Shown here: piece by piece, positions 60,826 to 64,000 of the stretch
Layout of the letters: every line of letters begins with the position of its first letter
How positions within the stretch are numbered: the first letter of the stretch is position 1
Assembly (NCBI GenBank): GCA_944387405.1
Contig: CALXET010000001.1
Span: 1 to 64,000, forward strand
Length of the DNA stretch: 64,000 nt
Source of the DNA: an uncultured Clostridia bacterium
Lineage (GTDB): Bacteria; Bacillota; Clostridia; TANB77; CAG-508
Reading direction: 5' to 3'
The notes under the pieces: model-generated
What the model saw: the letters and a program-made list of their open reading frames with translations, nothing else
The model's database searches: none
What the model was told of the DNA's origin: nothing
Program-made: the position numbers and the translations under genes

Positions 60826-62376
60826 ATGTTAAATGAAATATTAAGAAATGCTTATGAGCAGGAAAAAGATATATGTATATTTTTAAGAAAAGAAGCATCA
60901 GAGTCTGAAAAAGCAGCAATAAAGGCTATTGTAGAAGCATTAGAAGATACAAGAAATATTGATGTAAAGTGCATTTTTCAAGAAAAAGGAACAGACTCAG
61001 AAGAAAATGATTTATCTGAATCTATTTGCATATTATTTGATGTATATTCTAAAAGAGATATTAATTTGCAAAGTTTTTCAGGTGTTCAAAATGAAAATAT
61101 ATATCTTTTAAGTAAATATAGAAAAGATTTAAAAAGACAAAGAGACTTATTAGTTAAAGATTTAAAAATTCCTGTGAGAAATATTTATGAAGATAAATTT
61201 AGTTATTCTATTTGTGAGACAATAGCGATACTACTTAAAAGAGAAGATCTTTTAAATGAAAAATCTGCAACTAGACTTATTTATGGATTATTGAAAGATA
61301 CTAATAATTTAAAAGATGCATCTCAATCAGTTCTTGAAATTGTAAGTATGCTTATAGAAAATGGAGGAGATTATAAAAAAGCTTATTTAGAGGCGAATCC
61401 AAAATTAAGTATTGATGAAAGAAAAAAGGTTTCAAGAATATATGATAATTTAGATTTCGTTGATTTAGGAGAAGAAAAAAGAGTTGCTTTTCTTACGATA
61501 AATAGAAAAAAGTATAAAGATTTAATTTCTTATGGAATTACTGATATAGAAAAATATATAAGATTTCTTCAAGAAATTGATGGAATAGAGCTTGCTTTTG
61601 CAATCGTTGAAGATACTTCAAAATCAAAAGTGAAATTATATTTTATGAAACCAGATGAAAGTAAGTTAAGCACTTTAGATTTAGACGATTTAGCATCAAG
61701 ATTTGGTCTTGTTAGAAGTAGTTTGCTTTATGCAGAATGCGAATATAGTATTCCAAGAGGAAAGAGTTTAGCAAATCTTTTCAATAGAGTATTAGAAGAA
61801 ATTAAAGGACAAGTTAAATTATTAAATATTGAAAGAAATAGTGATTCTACAAATGCAGATAAAAGATTAAAAGAACTACTTAAGTCAACAAATTATTTAT
61901 CTAAAGGGATAAAGCCAGAAGATTTAAGAAAAATTGCATCTCTTATAAATGCTGGTGCAAATTATTCTGCAGTATATGGTAATAAGATTCCATTAAATCT
62001 ATTTTTAATGAGAGAGAATGAACTTACAAAGAGAATAAAACCATTAGATGACGAGTTTGCAGAGATTTTTATTCCAAATGAGGAATACAATATAATTTCA
62101 GCAAGATATGGAGTAACAGATAAAGATATTCTGTCTTGTATCACACTTTTTAATGATATTGATATTTCAAGAGCGAAAATAAGTATCGAAACAAATCATG
62201 GTGTAAAAAAAGTACTTAAAACTTTTGAAGAAAATATGTCTGCAAAAAGATTACTAAATTCGGCAATTATTGCTGGAAATGACATAAAAATAAGAGAAGG
62301 TGAAATAAAAGAAGCTAAACAATCAATATTTTCTAGACTTAAAAAATTAGCTTCAAAAGAAACAGAAATATCATAG
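60826..62376 (+). CDS. Large DHH-like protein, probably degenerate
   Basis: A 516-residue soluble protein. ATG 60826 with AAAAGGTG is preferred over GTG 60817. The segment SATRLIYGLLKDTNNLKDASQSVLEIVSMLIENGGDYKKAY resembles the DHH/NrnA block that follows the catalytic Asp-His-His, but I see no DHH triad in the N-terminal part. The C-terminal half contains DLDDLASRFGLVRSS, partly like a DHHA1-type region. A non-catalytic relative of oligoribonuclease or c-di-AMP phosphodiesterase is one reading; an unrelated protein is possible. Confidence 0.55.
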   Translation: MLNEILRNAYEQEKDICIFLRKEASESEKAAIKAIVEALEDTRNIDVKCIFQEKGTDSEENDLSESICILFDVYSKRDINLQSFSGVQNENIYLLSKYRKDLKRQRDLLVKDLKIPVRNIYEDKFSYSICETIAILLKREDLLNEKSATRLIYGLLKDTNNLKDASQSVLEIVSMLIENGGDYKKAYLEANPKLSIDERKKVSRIYDNLDFVDLGEEKRVAFLTINRKKYKDLISYGITDIEKYIRFLQEIDGIELAFAIVEDTSKSKVKLYFMKPDESKLSTLDLDDLASRFGLVRSSLLYAECEYSIPRGKSLANLFNRVLEEIKGQVKLLNIERNSDSTNADKRLKELLKSTNYLSKGIKPEDLRKIASLINAGANYSAVYGNKIPLNLFLMRENELTKRIKPLDDEFAEIFIPNEEYNIISARYGVTDKDILSCITLFNDIDISRAKISIETNHGVKKVLKTFEENMSAKRLLNSAIIAGNDIKIREGEIKEAKQSIFSRLKKLASKETEIS

Positions 62377-62393
62377 TAAAGAACATGAATTAT

Positions 62394-62434
62394 AAAAAGA
62401 GTTGCTTATTGATTTATAGCAGCTCTTTAAATTT
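62394..62434 (+). terminator. Weak terminator
   Basis: AAAGAG-TGCT pairs with AGC-CTCTTT around an AT-rich loop. The T tract is short. Confidence 0.5.
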
Positions 62435-62442
62435 ACATAATA

Positions 62443-62574
62443 TTGAAAAAATAAGTAAAATATGCTAAAATATATATGTAATGTTTTTTTAAACATTCGA
62501 AAAATTGAATAAGGAAAAACCTTACCACACAAAGCTTTGGTAATCCCAATCTAAAATGGATTGGAGGAAAAAAT
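62443..62574 (+). promoter_or_regulatory. Promoter and structured leader of the 100-residue orphan
   Basis: TTGAAA (62443-62448), a 17-base spacer ending TGC and TAAAAT (62466-62471). The leader then has TTACCA pairing with TGGTAA (about 62523-62543), and CCAATC pairing with GGATTGG (about 62548-62565). The second stem directly abuts the GGAGG ribosome binding site, so translation may depend on RNA folding. Confidence 0.6.
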
Positions 62575-62877
62575 ATGAGAAATATTAAATTAATCATAGA
62601 AAGTTTCGAGAGAAACTTAAAAATATTTTTGTACCAAAGTGAGGTTAAGGAGGACAGGGATATAACTGTTCTGATACTAGAGGAGTGTCTAGAGAGATTA
62701 TCTGAAAGAAAAGCACTTGCTTGCGTAGCTAAAGACTACGAAGAATACTTCATGATTTTATCATGTGCTAGTAAAGCTGAAAGATTGCTTGAACACCATA
62801 TTGATTCACTTGGAAATGATAGTGATTTTATTTTGATTTACAGAAATGTAGTTAGACTTTTACCTAGACAAAAATGA
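62575..62877 (+). CDS. Orphan 100-residue protein (foreign composition)
   Basis: A 100-residue, mainly helical soluble protein starting MRNIKLIIESFERNLKIFL, with VLILEECLERLSERKALACVAKDYEEYFMILSCASKAERL. I recognise no family. Its codon use is slightly richer in G+C than the host genes, and its leader is unusually structured. It may be a small regulator or a remnant of a mobile element. Confidence 0.5.
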   Translation: MRNIKLIIESFERNLKIFLYQSEVKEDRDITVLILEECLERLSERKALACVAKDYEEYFMILSCASKAERLLEHHIDSLGNDSDFILIYRNVVRLLPRQK

Positions 62878-62916
62878 TCAAGCAGAATCTGTTTGATTTT
62901 CATCATAGATATTTGC

Positions 62917-63024
62917 AATAAAAAAAGAGAAATATCCCAACCTTTTAATGTGGTAAGCGCCCATTAGATTGAGATATTTCAAAATCAAAGGGATTCCAAA
63001 GCTCACGTGTGAGTTTTGGTCCTT
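62917..63024 (-). ncRNA. Candidate structured small RNA (about 107 nt)
   Basis: No long ORF lies here on either strand. On the minus strand a promoter, TTGATT (63059-63054) - N17 - TATAAT (63036-63031), points into a region with a hairpin CCAAA-CTCAC / GTGAG-TTTGG. A larger nested stem follows (GAAATATC...GATATTTC enclosing TAATGGG...CCACATTA) and ends in CTCTTTTTTTATT. The layout is that of a small RNA with intrinsic terminator. I do not recognise the family. The same sequence could also end a plus-strand transcript, but there is no T-run on that side. Confidence 0.55.
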
Positions 63025-63030
63025 ATTCAT

Positions 63031-63059
63031 ATTATATATTAATTTTATAAAAAAATCAA
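63031..63059 (-). promoter_or_regulatory. Minus-strand promoter of the candidate small RNA
   Basis: TTGATT, a 17-base spacer and TATAAT on the minus strand. The predicted start is near 63024. Confidence 0.6.
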
Positions 63060-63228
63060 TTATTTAGGCTTGTAACGTTATTGTTATAAGTTTTTATTTT
63101 TTATTTTAAATAAAAAGCTATTTTATTCTGTTTTTATATAAGAATTTGTGATAAAATAACAATGAACATAAAAATAAACTTAAATCATAAATGATGTACA
63201 TTAAAAATAAATTATAAAGGAGAAAAAA

Positions 63229-63960
63229 ATGTATATTGATTTACATGTTCATTCGAAAATTACTAGAAAAGTTGATTTTAATTTAAAACATTTCGAAAAT
63301 ATTTGTAAAATTGCTAAATTTAATGGACTTACAGCAATTGCGCTGACAGAACATTTTGATGCTATCAATTTTAAAGATATTTATGAAAAGATAAAAGAAA
63401 AATATGAATATAAATTTGACTATTTTGATGTAAATGGATTTAAAGTTTTTTCAGGAATAGAAATTGATGTAAAAGGAAAAGCAAATCTACTAGTAATAGG
63501 AAATTTGAAAAATATATATGAAATAAGAGATATGTTTAAAGAAGAAATCTCAGAAGATGACTATATAGAAATAAATGAGCTAAATAGAATTGCTAAAGAA
63601 AGAGATATGCTAATCATAGGAGCTCATCCTTTTAGAGAAAAACATCCATTATATACATATGATAGATTATATGTAACAGGATTAGATGCTGTTGAATTAA
63701 ATGGTAAAGATATTTTATTAAAAGATAAAATGTATGAATATGCAGAAGATTTGAATATGCCTATTGTAGCAGGCAGCGATGCTCATACAATTTTTCAAAT
63801 TGGCACAGTAAAAACTCATATTGAAAAAGAGTGTAAGACTGCAATGGAACTTAAAGAAGAGATTGTGAATAATAGATTTAATATTAAAATTTCAAAATTT
63901 GCTAATTTTAAAAATATAATATCAAAAAAATATAAAAAATATGTATTAAATAAGAAGTAA
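63229..63960 (+). CDS. PHP-domain phosphoesterase
   Basis: A 243-residue PHP-domain protein. The metal ligands are in DLHVHSKIT (His-x-His), TEHFDAINF, GIEIDVKG, GAHPFREKHPL and VAGSDAH. These are the usual motifs of the PHP fold seen in histidinol phosphatase and DNA polymerase proofreading domains. It should hydrolyse a phosphoester; the substrate is unknown. The next gene starts 13 bases after the stop. RBS is AAAGGAG. Confidence 0.85.
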   Translation: MYIDLHVHSKITRKVDFNLKHFENICKIAKFNGLTAIALTEHFDAINFKDIYEKIKEKYEYKFDYFDVNGFKVFSGIEIDVKGKANLLVIGNLKNIYEIRDMFKEEISEDDYIEINELNRIAKERDMLIIGAHPFREKHPLYTYDRLYVTGLDAVELNGKDILLKDKMYEYAEDLNMPIVAGSDAHTIFQIGTVKTHIEKECKTAMELKEEIVNNRFNIKISKFANFKNIISKKYKKYVLNKK

Positions 63961-63972
63961 AGGAGAAATAAT

Positions 63973-64000
63973 ATGATTTTAATTAGTGCTTGTTTAGCAG
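63973..64000 (+). CDS. DUF523-family protein, start only (partial at window end)
   Basis: ATG 63973 with AGGAGAAATA upstream begins MILISACLA, cut off by the end of the window. DUF523 proteins typically begin MILISACLLG, so this is a likely member. Only nine residues are visible. Confidence 0.5.

Noticed and set aside
62575..63060. CRISPR array or tRNA gene in the structured 62.5-63 kb region
   Set aside because: There are no regularly spaced direct repeats and no cloverleaf or CCA-type acceptor end; the structures are simple hairpins.

Overview
The window is very AT-rich (I estimate under 30% G+C) and uses AGA for nearly all arginine, with purine-rich ribosome binding sites and TTGAAA/TTGACA-N17-TATAAT promoters. 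With its gene content (lone acyl-CoA synthetases, rubredoxin-fused flavin reductase, 2[4Fe-4S] ferredoxin, BceRSAB-type module, GH30, many small Nudix and GNAT genes) it looks like the chromosome of an anaerobic low-GC Firmicute, probably an uncultured Clostridia-type gut bacterium. I cannot name the genus. I see no rRNA, tRNA, CRISPR array or intact insertion sequence.

Layout. 1-4.1 kb: glycolipid/phospholipid genes (a GT8-GT28 fusion and a PlsC-type acyltransferase), a Nudix hydrolase and a HAD phosphatase. 4.1-11.3 kb: small hydrolases and kinases, then a histidyl-tRNA synthetase behind a leader with three consecutive His codons, followed by a DapF-family racemase and an ABC exporter. 11.4-16.7 kb: an alpha-amylase of foreign composition, a flavin reductase-rubredoxin fusion, a GH30 hydrolase and a diacylglycerol/lipid kinase. 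17-28.4 kb: a 1082-residue ABC fusion, membrane and orphan proteins, an Imm5-like protein, and a BceRS-BceAB-type peptide-antibiotic module with matching operators. 28.5-32 kb: decayed genes, two orphan proteins and hairpins. 32-47 kb: GNATs, ASCH, S51 peptidase, LysR, ZIP transporter, an SOS-type Y-family polymerase with a YolD-like partner, patatin, ferredoxin, MetG and an acyl-CoA synthetase. 47-64 kb: a nucleotide-sanitation cluster (three Nudix proteins, cytidine deaminase, Ppx/GppA, DUF84), a second acyl-CoA synthetase, a small alarmone synthetase, a degenerate DHH protein, a candidate minus-strand small RNA, a PHP phosphoesterase and the start of a DUF523 gene.

The most striking observation is a recoding pattern. 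I scanned every cgg triplet by eye. The host-like genes contain in-frame CGG only four times, in three genes (DUF218, a P-loop kinase, and twice in the lipid kinase). At every one the reading frame must move by +1 exactly there, so that the overlapping GGA is read as a conserved glycine (C-GGA). Removing the single C restores a full-length conserved protein each time. This suggests that CGG is unassigned or starved in this organism and that CGGA directs +1 frameshifting. It is not explained by random sequencing error or decay.

Seven complete single genes (at 11.4, 37.3, 44.9, 47.2, 47.9, 56.0 and 62.6 kb) have clearly higher G+C, their own strong promoters and mostly their own GC-rich terminators. 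At least five contain ordinary in-frame CGG. They look acquired, and they are the main test of the recoding idea.
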